From Rheum nobile (Eukaryota > Streptophyta > Magnoliopsida > Caryophyllales > Polygonaceae), in contig WOAB01000093.1 in NCBI GenBank assembly GCA_027886185.1, forward strand, positions 5,766,001 to 5,830,000: a DNA stretch of 64,000 nucleotides, given 5' to 3'. Shown piece after piece: positions 54,025-64,000 of the stretch. Position numbers and translations under genes: made by a program. How positions within the stretch are numbered: position 1 is the first letter of the stretch; each line of letters opens with the position of its first letter. The notes under the pieces were generated by a model. The model was not told the DNA's origin. It saw only the letters and a program-made list of their open reading frames with translations, and ran no database searches.

Positions 54025-55258
54025 TGATGCCTATCAAAGTAAACCTCAAAAACCTAACTAAAGTAGTAGGATAAATAAGGATCGATCCCACATGGAGGTA
54101 AGCAATCTTCCTAAGTGCAAAGGTTGTATGCCAATAGTAACAAAAGGAGGGATTTTGGTTTGTATCAAGTAACAAAGTAAATTAAAGCAAAAAATGTAAT
54201 CAATGGGTGAGAAGTAACTTAACCAGACAAATATCCACACTTCAGTTTGATTGGTTGATCCTAGATTATCTCCAATTCTTACCAATGAATATTCCTGTCC
54301 CGATCTTATGTATATAGAATGGTCAACTAGCCTTGAAAATACTTACCATTAAACAATAAAGAAACTATCAAGATTCAATCTAACGACAGTAGTAAGCATA
54401 GGAATTAACCAGGATATATGTAATACTTAACAACTAGTCAATACTCGACATGTAATCAATTCTCTTCACAATAAACATTCACAACTAGTTTCTGTAAATC
54501 GTGGTTGCTACACAAGATAAGGGATTTCAACTAGAAATATGCAAACCCTAGCAATAGATAATCACTCATATCAACTAGATGATCAGACTAGTCAAATCAG
54601 CAAGAATCAATGGGATGAAGCTCAAAGATAATTAATATAATCAAAGGAAAGAAAATAGAGTTATAATCTCACAACCAAATACAAATGAAGGCTTCAATCG
54701 TCGGACTAAGCAAAGGTTGCTTAGTTCTTCATTGTCTTCAAAGCATAAAACTCTAAGGGAAAAACTGAACGATAATTGTTGAATGTTGAATTATGAAAAG
54801 GTTGCTAACAAAGAAAGATATAAACCTAGCAAAACCTAATTTGCAAAAGATAGGAAATATTATCTCTAAAAGGAAGTTAACAAAATAAAAGAAAAGAAAA
54901 GAAATAAAATAAATAAAACTCGGACGAAATAAAATCCCGGCTCCGCGCGCGTGAACAGTAGCCGCGACCGCGGAAAAGTTCATGTAGCTCTCGCTGCTTC
55001 TGGCATTGTTCCGCTCCCGCGGCACTCTTTCCGCGCCCGCGGAAAAACTTCTATAGCGTCTTCTTCTTCTCGCTTTTGGTCTTCTCTTGTGTCTTTGCCT
55101 CCATCTTCAATATGTCTTCATTTAAGTACTCAAAACCACTAAATCAACACTTCTTCTCCACAACTCCATTCTCCTACATTGTGTCCTAAACACACATAAA
55201 TGGCACCCCAAATACTAGTAACAACTCCTAGTTACGCACTACAAAGTAGATCGTATCA
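54025..55258. mobile_element. Unclassified repeat, possible solo LTR
   Basis: TGATGCCTATCAAAG at the left and GATCGTATCA at the right give TG...CA ends, and GGATCGATCCCACATGGAGG near 54078 is the sort of motif seen in plant LTRs. The flanking bases (AGTCG and TACGT) do not match, so the call is weak. Three CCGCGNCCGCGG-like palindromes lie at 54963-55040. No coding signal. Confidence 0.3.
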
Positions 55259-56292
55259 TACGTAGTGAAATTCCCTCCTCCATCATGCAAAGTAGATCAC
55301 AACTTAGAATTGAGAAGGGCCTTCGTTCGTAAGAGAAAGGAAAGGAGAAAGAGACTCCCAATTCTTCCACCATCAACATGATGGAAGAAGGTTCCCGTAA
55401 GGGTAACAACAAGAAGGGCAAGAAAAGTCCGCACAACAACACAAACACCGGTCCCAACAAGAAACCCTCTCCAAAGGGGTGTTGGAACTGTGGGAAGCCT
55501 GGACATCTTAAGAAGAATTGTTGGGCTGGAAAGGGCAAGAAGGGCAACATTCCTAACCAGTCTTCTTAAGGTTCTAAGGACCAAGGGCAGAAATCTCATC
55601 AAGGTTAGAAAGGAACGATTACCTCAAACGGAATTGTTCCCTCTTTAGTAACATTTCATGGTTTGGACTTTGTTCCTAATATTTCTGAGGCCTTCTTTGT
55701 GCAGAATGATGAGATAACATGGTGGGTTGACTCGGGTGCGACCACACACGTGTGTAGGGACAAGTCAATGTTCAAGACCTTCGTTCCCTTGGATGATGGA
55801 CGTGTCCTTCATATGGGAAACGAGTCAACTGCCCCCGTCTTAGGCAAAGGCCAAGTGGGGTTAGAGTTCTCATATGAAAAGACTTTAATTCTGAAAAATG
55901 TGTTGTATTTACCCAGAATAAGGAAAAATCTAGTCTCTAGTGCTATCCTAAAAAAGTTAGGCTTTCGGAAAGTGTTTGAAGCCGATAAATATATATATTC
56001 ATCGAAAGGCGATGTATTTGTAGGTCGTGGTTACCTATGTATTGATATGTTTAAGCTAAGTATTAATAAATTTATGAACTCAGCTTACATGACTTGTGGT
56101 CAAATTTCTATTTCTTCTGAACATGTTGTTCCCTTAGTGGGAACGACCCCTTCAAAGGGTGTTGTTCCCTCAGAGGAAACTGTCTCCTCTCTATGGCATG
56201 CTCGACTAGGACATGTTCATTATAAATGCATGCTTGATATGTCTAAAACTAGTTTGATTCCTCCATTTGATATGAGTTTAGAGAGTTGTATA

Positions 56293-56943
56293 TAGAGGTG
56301 TTCATCGGTTTCTTTGAACCGTTCCACCGGCGGTTCTAGAACCGCCCAAAACCGTCTGAAACCGTAACCGAACCGAAACCGGAACCGACTAAAACCGTTC
56401 GAGGCCGGTTTCGGTTTCGGTTCATGATTTCATAGAACCGTGGAACCGGAGGTTTAAAGCGGTTCGGAACCGGCGGTTCCAAACCGCTTCAGAACCGTCA
56501 ATTTCAAACCTATTAGCTAAGTGAATTTTCATAATAAAGATAAAAGGACTACGTGGGTTTTGATTTCTCTAACCCGGAGAGAACACGTAAGCAATTTAAT
56601 TATGTTCAAACCCTTTATTTTTCCAATTTTTTCCTTATAATTTTGTATAAAGACAAATGCTTATTATATTTTTTAGTTTAAGAATATATTTTATAATTAA
56701 AATATAAAAATTAAATGATTAATGTTAATATTTTCTTATTTTTTATATTCAACTTTTTTTTGGATATTTTTTTTATAAAAAATATTAATTTTTATCCGGT
56801 TTGGAACCGGAACCGGCTCAAAACCGTCCGGAACCGCAACCGAAACCGGCAAAACCGGATGGAACCGGACTTGGTCGGTTCTGGTTCCGGTTCATGATTT
56901 TTTCGAACCGGAATCGGCGGTTCCAGAACCGTGAACATCTCTA
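56293..56943. mobile_element. hAT-like MITE in Copia-D
   Basis: Ends TAGAGGTGTTCA and TGAACATCTCTA are inverted with one mismatch. Eight bases at the left (GTTGTATA) and right (GGTGTAGA) agree at six positions; the Copia-A sequence at this site, GGTGTAGA, shows which copy mutated. Both ends are packed with AACCGG/CCGGTT motifs, and the centre is AT-rich. 651 bp, no coding capacity. Confidence 0.82.
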
Positions 56944-57008
56944 GGTGTAGAACTTGCATGCTTACTAAGATAACAAGGCAACCGTTCCCTAATGTTCAGA
57001 GAAATAGT

Positions 57009-57068
57009 GGAGACAGTGACATTGTTCCCAGTAATAATGGAGACAGTGACATTGTTCCCAGTACAATT
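57009..57068 (+). repeat. 30-bp tandem duplication
   Basis: GGAGACAGTGACATTGTTCC plus ten bases occurs twice in a row, encoding GDSDIVPSNN and GDSDIVPSTI. Confidence 0.88.
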
Positions 57069-58722
57069 GGCAACATAGACATGGATGTCCACCCTGGGAA
57101 TAGTGAACCAGAGATCTGAAAGAGTAAGAAATGGAACGTCCTTTGGCCCTGACTTCCATGTTTACTTGGTAGAGGGAACAAGGGACGAAGTTGGATCCCA
57201 ATACTTGTATTGTTACAATATTGAGGATGACCTAAAGACGTTTACTGAGGCAATAAAGTCTCAAGACGTTTCCTTTTGGAAGGAGGCCATAAATGATGAG
57301 ATGGATTCCATCATGGGGAACAATACATGGGTCTTGGCTGATCTTCCCCTTGGTTGTAAGCCATTGGAAAGTAAGTGGATCTTCAAGAATAAGATAAAAG
57401 TAGATGGAACCATAGATAAGTTTAAGGCCCGATTGGTTGTTCAAGGCTTTAGACAAAAGTATGGAACCGACTACTTTGATACTTATGCACCAGTTGCTAG
57501 GATTACCACAGTTAGGCTATTGATTGCCTTGGATGCTATTCACAAGTTGGTTATACACCAAATGGATGTGAAAACAGCGTTCCTTAATGGAGACTTGAGG
57601 AAGAAGTGTATATGAAACAACCCGAAGGGTTCGTTATGCCCGGACAAGAGCATAAGGTATGAAAATTGGTCAAATCCTTGTATAGACTGAAGCAAGCACC
57701 AAAACAATGGCATCAAAAGTTTGATGAGGTTGTGTTGTCCAATGTATTCAAATTGAATCAATCAGACAAGTGTGTATATAGCAAATTTGATAATTTTGGG
57801 AACGGTGTTATAATTTGCTTGTACGTGGATGACATATTGATCAATGGAACGAATCAAAGGGAAGTAGACCTTACATAGGCATTTTTGTCATCACAATTCT
57901 CCATGAAGGACATGGGGAGGCCAATGTTATCCTAGGGATTAGGATAAGGCGGGGAACGGAGGGCTTATCATTGTCACAATCTCATTACATTGAGAAAGTA
58001 TTGGAGAAATTCAATTGTGATAAGTATACTTGAAAACTCCATATGATCCGAGTGTTAAACTGTTCCCTAATAAGGGAACATCAGTTATGCAACTTGAGTA
58101 CTCAAGGGTTATTGGGTGTTTGATGTATGCCATGACAAGTACTAGGCCGGATATTGCTTTTGCAGCAGGGAAGCTTAGTCGCTACACTAGTAATCCTAGT
58201 GCATATCATTGGCAAGCGGTTCGACTAGTACTTTAGTATCTTAATGGAGCAATGGACTTTTGTGTTAGAGGGATATTCAGATGCAAGTTGGATAACAAAT
58301 GAAGAGGGTCATTCTTCTCCTAGTGGGTGGGTGTTCCTTGTTGGTGGGGGTGCCATTTCATTGGCTTCCAAGAAACAAATTTGCATCACGAGTTCCACCA
58401 TGGAATCGGAGTTTATTGCCTTAGCCACTGTTGGGAAAGAAGCAGAATGACTAAGGAACTTGATTTATGAAATTCCATTATGGAAAAAGCCAATTTTACC
58501 TATATCAATCCATTGTGATAGCGCTACAACTTTGGCTAAGGCATATATCCATGTGTACAATGGGAAATCACGCCACTTGGGTGTGAGGCATAGTGCGATA
58601 ACATAGCTCATTATGCATGGGGTGATTTCGGTGGATTTTGTTAGATCACAACAAAATTTGGCTGATCACTTGACGAAGGGGTTGGCTAGAGACTTGGTTT
58701 CCAAGTCGGCTAAGGGGATGTG

Positions 58723-59219
58723 ATTAAGACCCATATAAGTTTCTAACGGTGGGATACCCAATTCCTTTCCAATTAACATTTGGAACGAATTCAATGTGGA
58801 AAGCCTACACCTAGAAACTGAGAGCACAAAAGAACAATCCCCATGTATGTGCTCTGTTCCTACAAGTTTAGAGGTTGAAAGCAATTTCTTAATAGTTCAT
58901 TTGAAAAGGTGTAGATTGTAGGTGCACGATTGAGGACACCGTTTCTTAAAAGGATCTACCTATATGAGCGTGAAGTTTGGCCGCTTTATGAAGTTTGGGT
59001 TGACTTCAAAACGCTCAAGAATGGATAAGGACTCAAGGGCATTAAGAGAGTCAAGTTAGACTATGGAATTGTATAGTAATTCATGTGTGTGTTATCTTCA
59101 TGCATCCAAGGAGGTTGATTGGTTCAATCCTTAGGACACCATGATTCCCGGGTGTTTGAAATGTGTAATTACACTAAGACATAAATTCAATCGTTTCGAT
59201 ATTTGTGTTTATGCATGAG
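58723..59219 (+). other. Copia-D 3' noncoding region
   Basis: Collinear with 40575-41060 of Copia-A but without a polypurine tract. Confidence 0.65.
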
Positions 59220-59983
59220 TTTGGAGTACACACTCGTGTAAGCATACTTGAGATTTTGAGGGAGACATTAAGGATATGTGACGTTACCCATAAGGGAACA
59301 GTGCATCAAAGAGGTTAATTGTGTCTTTAAGACAGATCGACGTTACTTAAGGTTGAACGAGTGGTCGTTCCCTGGAGGGATCATCCGTTCCCTAGGTGGG
59401 AACGTCAAGTTACCTGAGGCATGGTTAAAGTTTTAGCACATGATTAATCTGTTGTAACCGCCTTGGTAACCGTCGAAATAACCGCCTCTTAACTACCTTA
59501 AATTAGTTGATAACTGATCGATAGAAGTAATTGGATATCCTTGGAAACGGTTGGTGGCAGTTGGAACGGTTGGTAACCGCTTGTAACTGCCGTAACCGTT
59601 CCCTGTAATCGCCCGAAAGCCTATATAAAGGCAATTCGGTGATAGTGTTGGTACACCATTTGGAACATACAAGTTCTCTATCTGAGTTGAAGTCATACTC
59701 CACTAATATATGAACATAGTTTAGTTCCCATCAGAAGCCTTGAAGGGAACTACATGGGTTTGTCTTATCTCATTTCAGATTTTGCGGATTCCCTAAGGCT
59801 TCAGTAAGGGGCAAAATTCTAATTTCGAAAAGTGTTCGCACGATTCAAATCTTATCCGAGTTACAACGTTCATTGATCGTTCCATATTGAAGTCGTAGTC
59901 TACATCAAGAGAAGATCAAAACTTATAGGGAATAGTTGCCTCAACATACACTGTTCCCTTATTCAGCATACATTGTTCCTACA
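59220..59983 (+). repeat. Copia-D 3' LTR, 5' end deleted
   Basis: Homologous to 41218-41981. Contains the GGTAACTG/GTAACCG repeat cluster (about 59450-59610), TATATAAAGGC near 59622, and ends TTGTTCCTACA. Confidence 0.78.
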
Positions 59984-61069
59984 TTACTCAACAAAAGCCC
60001 AACCCCTTTGCCTTGGGAAACAAATAGAACAACATGAAATAAACCACACTAGAAAAACACGAGTCCAAATTTGTGCCATGGAAATATTTTTCTTTTCCCC
60101 ATTTTTTAGTGAATACCCAAATGCTACGGTTGTTCTTGTATATATATTGGACCGGAATAAAAAGTTGCACTCCAAGCGCGCCTAGCCCAGGCCAGTGCCT
60201 AGCTAGCCTCAAGCATACCCAAAGTGGTTGGGCGCACATCAGGCGCCCTAGGCGCATCTTGGAGTCAGGCGAGCGCCTCTAAGATTTTCAGTAGTTTCTT
60301 GTGATATTTTGATATCTTTGTTAATATTCTTATAAAAAAATATTTTGTGATATATTCAAATAACTGATTTTTTTATTTATTTCTTAAGTAATCTTTTCTC
60401 TTCCTTAATCTATTATATATATACTAAAACAAAGTTAGAATCTTCTTCGCAATCCGTCACTTGTCATTATCTGATAAGAAAGTCATAATTAATAGATCGA
60501 CAATATAGTTTGACTTTCATCTTGGCCGAAGTCATTTTTCTATTCACGGATAAGAAAGTCAGAATTAAAAGATCGACAATTTTTTTTAGAAAAGTACGAA
60601 AGAGTTGCTATATTCACAAATAACTAAGCGTCCGCCATACTAGAAAATAAGATCAAAGATCGATCACGCGTGGTTGATTGTTTCGAAAGTGAAGAGATCA
60701 ACTTATTGGACGAGTTATTTGGCACATACATATATACGTAGCTATATATTCTCCCCCCTATAAAATATAAATACCCAAACTGATATGCTGCTTTTATTCA
60801 TCATAACTCCAAACAAGTTAATTTCTTCACAGTCCACACTCCACACATATATTGAGATGCCATAAGAGAGTTTGCTAATATAGGGCACAAGAAGTTCTTA
60901 ATGTCCCTGGGCCAAATATACTAATGACAGATGCCATAAGAGAGTATAGGGCTAAGCGTCAATGATCTTGTTGTTCTCCTAGGTGAGTTTATACATAGGA
61001 TTACTGCCATTTTCCCTATTTATTTCAAGTTGTTTGTACAATGTTAGTTTTATTTGTAGGTGCATGCTC
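59984..61069. other. Intergenic DNA with a GCGCCTAGGCGC-type remnant
   Basis: 60172-60290 is rich in GGCGC and GCCTAG motifs (GGCGCCCTAGGCGC), a known style of dispersed plant repeat, otherwise unclassified. 60757-60775 (TATAAAATATAAATA) with a C/A-rich stretch after it resembles a core promoter and leader, but no coding frame follows. Nothing else seen. Confidence 0.35.
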
Positions 61070-62307
61070 TGTTGGGATTTAAATGCTTTAAACGTAATTT
61101 CATAAAACAGTTTTCTAATATCTAACTTAGGATCTCATGCATAAACTTGATACGAATCAAATATGAAAGAATAACATACCTTTTGATGCAAAGCTTGTTT
61201 CCGGGATCACCCTGGAGAATAGAGCCTCAAGTGTGACTCATCTACTTAATCCACACAAGCACAAATCTGGATCGCCTGAGTTACGTCTGCCAGGGGCGGA
61301 CGCAGGATTGTAGTCCAGTGGGGGCTAAAATCTTAAATAGTAAAATATTACCATCTACCTTACACAAAATCCTAAACCGTAATTTTTATTTCTACCATCT
61401 ATTTTACACAAACAATCTCAATTTCAAACAACAAACTCTATATCCAAACTTCAAATAAAATTTTACTCAAAATTGACCAAAAATTACACAAATTAAACAA
61501 AATTCAATCATTATAGACTACTTTCACGGTGTAATCTCAACAAATTTGTATAAAAATTAATTTATCAAATTTACAAATCCATAAACCCTAAATTTTGAAA
61601 GTTTTAACACAAATAAGGATAAATATAGTGAAAATATTACATATCTTATTGAAAAATTGTGTTCAAATTTGGATAAATTTTAGTATTTTTGATAATTATG
61701 CATAATAAATCCTATGTAAATATTATTTTTAAAATTGAAAAACTATAAAATTAGTTTGAATTTTTTTTTTAAAAGCTTTGACGGAGGAAAAAAAAATCCC
61801 GTATATTTTTTTTTATTATTTAAAAAAAATCCAGTGGGGGCTACAGCCCCCACTTGCGTCCGCCCATGACGTCTGCTATAACGCGTTCCAACGCGGGAAT
61901 GAAGTCAAAACTCGCCCTTGTACCAAGACGGGTGGACCACCGTATGAAAGTGGATTTTTTTTGTGGCTGAATTCTTGTATGCACAAACTCCCAGATCAAG
62001 TTGCCAAAAAACACTATCTTACGTAGAGATCAAATTGTATATTAGAGATCATATCTCTCTCTTTCTTTGAAAATCATATATTTAATATATATAAATATAT
62101 TATTTTATCTTATATCATATATCTTATAAGATATATTTTCTTTTATCATCAAATAATAGATAACTATTATCTCTTACTTGGTGAGCAATCCACCTCCTTA
62201 ATCTTTCACATGGCTGAAAATCCTAAAGCTTTATTGGGCCTTCGGTTTCGCTTGATCCAATTCAATTACTCTATTGTGTGTGACCTTATAGGACTCGGGT
62301 ATAATAG
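61070..62307. mobile_element. LTR-like fragment, unclassified
   Basis: Starts TGTTGGGATTTAAATGC and contains the conserved-looking block ACGGGTGGACCACCG, but no second copy, PBS or coding region is in view. It is interrupted by the hAT element at 61291 and cut at 62307 by element G. Confidence 0.3.
61291..61868. mobile_element. hAT-type non-autonomous element
   Basis: 8-bp TSD ACGTCTGC at 61283-61290 and 61869-61876. Ends CAGGGGCGGACGCAG and TTGCGTCCGCCCATG are inverted repeats with two mismatches; CAGGGGCGGA is a typical plant hAT terminus. AGTGGGGGCTA occurs near both ends. Interior AT-rich, noncoding. Confidence 0.9.
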
Positions 62308-63423
62308 TGTAGGATCGTGATTGTTAGATTAAAAAACAAGGGAACTAAGAATACTGATTTTCAGTTCCCTTCGCAACGGAAATAAACAATCAAATGTAAA
62401 TGAACAAGTTCCTTATAGTGGAAACCTTTGATTGCCAACTAGCAATCTAGGATAAAAACCACTACCTTTCTTTCGAAAGGATTTCAAGGTCTACTTCTTG
62501 ATTTCTTATCACTTCGGTTACAAGTTACTCTAGGAACAAAACACACAGTTCCTTTGCCTTACACACAGTTAGACAATCCTAGATAAACTTAACACAGAGT
62601 ATAATCAATCCAAGAAACAGTCCTAAGCACTAAGGAACTAACACACTTACAGTCACAGGAACTAGCACACAGCTCTCAGGTTCCTTGACTGGTTCCTCTT
62701 GATCTTGGTTTGAGTTGATGATCTTGTTGAGAGTTCACACTTTGATGTTTGCTATGAAGTGTGATTCTTGTTGTGGTGCTTTAGAATAACACTGAAGCTT
62801 GTCTTCCTTATATAGTGCATTCTCGAGGTTGAGTCTTCTCTCGGTTCCCACAGAGAAAGCTTAACCTAGGTTGTTTGGTGATCCTTGATTCACGCTGACT
62901 TAGACATGTACCGACAACCTAAGCAACTCAGAATCCACATTGGTTGGTCAACAACTTTAGAAGAATTTGTCATGTCGTTGTCAACCACCTTTCGTCCGAG
63001 GTTCAGCAACCTAGATACTTTGGAACTTTGCTCTGGATGGTGACAAGCTCTTTGACATGTCGCTTTCACTGACCAATGTCCGAGGTTCAGCATTCTGGAC
63101 AGCTTGGAGCTTTCCTTTGGATGGTGGCAGGCTTTAGAAGCTTTGCTCATGTCGCTTTCACCATCTTTTGTCCGAGGTTCAGCGTTCCCAGCTTTATCGG
63201 GAAAAGCAAAGTCACGTGTTGCACTTCTGGGTTCCTTTGGCTTGCTTGTTTGGTTTCTTTGTCTTGTTTTGCTTCCATGGTTTCAGTAACTGTCTTGTGG
63301 TTCCTTTAAACGCATCTTTGAGATAAAACATTAGTATCAAAGTATTTGTCATCTTCAAAAGTAGAGAAACTGAGGAAAAGAACTATCATGAGAACTGAGG
63401 TTCCTGAGTTCCGTTTCCTAATA
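62308..63423 (-). repeat. Element G 3' LTR
   Basis: TGTAGGATCG to CCGTTTCCTAATA; the terminal ACA has become ATA. About 1,116 bp, collinear with the Copia-C LTRs and more diverged from them than they are from each other. Confidence 0.88.
62416..62480 (-). other. Predicted leader hairpin pair, element G LTR
   Basis: Hairpin 1 at 62480-62465 (CCTTTC-GAAA-GAAAGG) and hairpin 2 at 62464-62416, with GATTGC/GCAATC. Stems are intact despite substitutions elsewhere in this LTR. Confidence 0.6.
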
Positions 63424-63986
63424 ATTTCCCCATTTTTTATGATGACAAATATAAGGAACCTGGCAACATAATAAGGACATGAAATTCATGAGAACAGTTG
63501 AGCTAAGAGATTTACAACTTTATAAAATAATGAGAGAACATTCAATAGTTGCAAATTCCCCCTAAGCAAATGAACTAAGTTATTCGAGTTCCCCCTTAGA
63601 AATAGAACGGGTTTAGATTTCCTATAAGTCCAGTAGTTCCAAGAGTTCAAGGTTCCTATCCATTCTTCCACCTTTTGACATCATCGAAAAGATCAATTAA
63701 CTTATCAAGTGTAGGATATCAATGTGAAATAAACAATTGCTTTAAACCCATGACAGTTACCATAATAGAAACTGAAGGCAAAGACAAATGATGCATTAGA
63801 AGCATACCCAGAAAAGTTCATTAGACATTAAAGCCAATACAGTGTCCATGATGCATAGTGGAAAGAAAAACAAAAGATCACAAATAACTTGAAACACATA
63901 AGAGAGGGAGAGGGGAGGCAGGTAGGATCCTAAGGAACTACTAGCACAATGTGGCGTTATAGCACTGGGAACTAGAAGAGACGTTC
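63424..63986 (-). other. Element G polypurine blocks and 3' UTR
   Basis: Inverse purine blocks at 63424-63436, about 63557, about 63591 and about 63667. Two are weakened by substitutions (TTTCCCCATTTTTTATG, TTCCACCTTTTG). Same order as in Copia-B and Copia-C. Confidence 0.7.
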
Positions 63987-64000
63987 CTATGGCTTCGTAG
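63987..64000 (-). pseudogene. Element G env-like ORF, last codons
   Basis: Stop TAG at 63987-63989, in the sequence context that ends the third ORF of Copia-B and Copia-C. Only four codons are in view, so its state is unknown. Confidence 0.5.

Larger units (their letters stand above)
55290..58722 (+). pseudogene. Copia-D gag-pol remnant
   Basis: Zinc knuckle CWNCGKPGHLKKNC with stops on both sides (TAA at 55567-55569). Protease WWVDSGATTHVC keeps its DSG. The pre-integrase box LWHARLGHVHYKCML is split by the MITE from CRTCMLTKITRQP. The integrase core is deleted; in its place a 30-bp unit is repeated at 57009-57068 before the frame joins ERVRNGTSFGPDF. RT: frameshift near 57594, stop in the block before KSLYRLKQAPKQW (57660-57662), LYVDDILING, TAG at 57877-57879. 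RNase H: DASWITNEEG and HLGVRHSAI with further stops. Ends about 58722. Nonfunctional. Confidence 0.85.
55270..59983 (+). mobile_element. Copia-D: decayed relative of Copia-A
   Basis: Gag, protease, part of integrase, RT, RNase H, the 3' noncoding region and most of a 3' LTR follow in the Copia-A order. There is no 5' LTR or PBS. The PPT and first part of the 3' LTR are deleted: 59220 passes from TTTATGCATGAGTTTGG straight into LTR-internal GAGTACACACTCGTG. Interrupted by a hAT-like MITE at 56293-56943. Confidence 0.88.
62308..64000 (-). mobile_element. Element G: SIRE-like copia, 3' end, runs off the window
   Basis: Same family and orientation as Copia-C. The 3' LTR lies at 62308-63423; purine blocks and 3' UTR follow to the right; the last codons of the env-like ORF are at the window edge. 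The bases before the LTR are AATAG (62303-62307), the TSD candidate to look for at the other end. Confidence 0.88.

Noticed and set aside
54025..55258. Firm call of a solo LTR
   Set aside because: TG...CA ends are present but the flanking bases do not match, so I kept it only as a weak candidate.
60757..60900. Promoter of a host gene
   Set aside because: TATA-like sequence only; no coding frame or splice signals follow.
1..64000. tRNA or rRNA genes
   Set aside because: I looked for cloverleaf-like and rRNA-like blocks and recognised none; the only tRNA-related sequences are retroelement primer sites.

Overview
The window is nuclear DNA from an angiosperm, most likely a eudicot. The evidence is plant-type Ty1/copia and Ty3/gypsy elements with Met-tRNA primer sites, L1-type LINEs with RNase H domains, Stowaway and hAT miniature elements, and fragments of plant genes (FAR1/MULE, SERK-like LRR, atypical bHLH, dienelactone hydrolase) with GT-AG introns. 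I see no gene that is clearly intact. Almost everything is transposable-element DNA at different stages of decay.

Layout. 1-1296 is the edge of a FAR1/Mutator-type gene (minus strand). 1.4-4.2 kb holds a Stowaway MITE, short tandem repeats, a 275-bp tandem array and a 226-bp foldback element. 4252-41981 is one nested structure whose levels I could order from target-site duplications (TSDs). Copia-A (TSD ACTAT) was hit by a chromovirus-like gypsy element (5111-37474, TSD CAAGT). The gypsy was hit by two SIRE-like copia elements of one family: Copia-B (26311-36939, plus, TSD CACGG) and Copia-C (5819-22744, minus, no TSD). Copia-C was hit in gag by a gag-only element, Copia-F (14671-20146, TSD ACCAG), and in one LTR by a solo LTR of the Copia-F family (20969-21884, TSD ACAAT).

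42.1-44.6 kb holds fragments of two unrelated host genes, an IBH1-like bHLH and a dienelactone hydrolase, interleaved on one strand and bounded by weak inverted repeats. 45-51 kb holds a broken SERK-like LRR gene that lacks its kinase, with two 5'-truncated LINEs in its introns (47.2-48.8 kb plus, 48.9-50.4 kb minus) and a hAT MITE inside the second. 51.0-54.0 kb is a copia gag region present as two inverted arms of about 0.9 kb around a hairpin MITE. 54.0-55.3 kb is an unclassified repeat. 55.3-60.0 kb is Copia-D, a decayed relative of Copia-A split by a 651-bp hAT-like MITE. 61.1-62.3 kb is an LTR-like fragment carrying another hAT MITE. From 62308 the 3' end of a third SIRE-like element (G, minus) runs off the window.

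How the parts relate. The SIRE-like elements B, C and G encode Gag, Pol and an extra downstream ORF. Copia-F has only Gag, but it shares with them four polypurine blocks and a pair of predicted leader hairpins whose stems differ in sequence yet still pair. I infer that Copia-F is a non-autonomous partner that shares RNA recognition signals with the SIRE-like family. The hairpin pair is the most interesting signal in the window.
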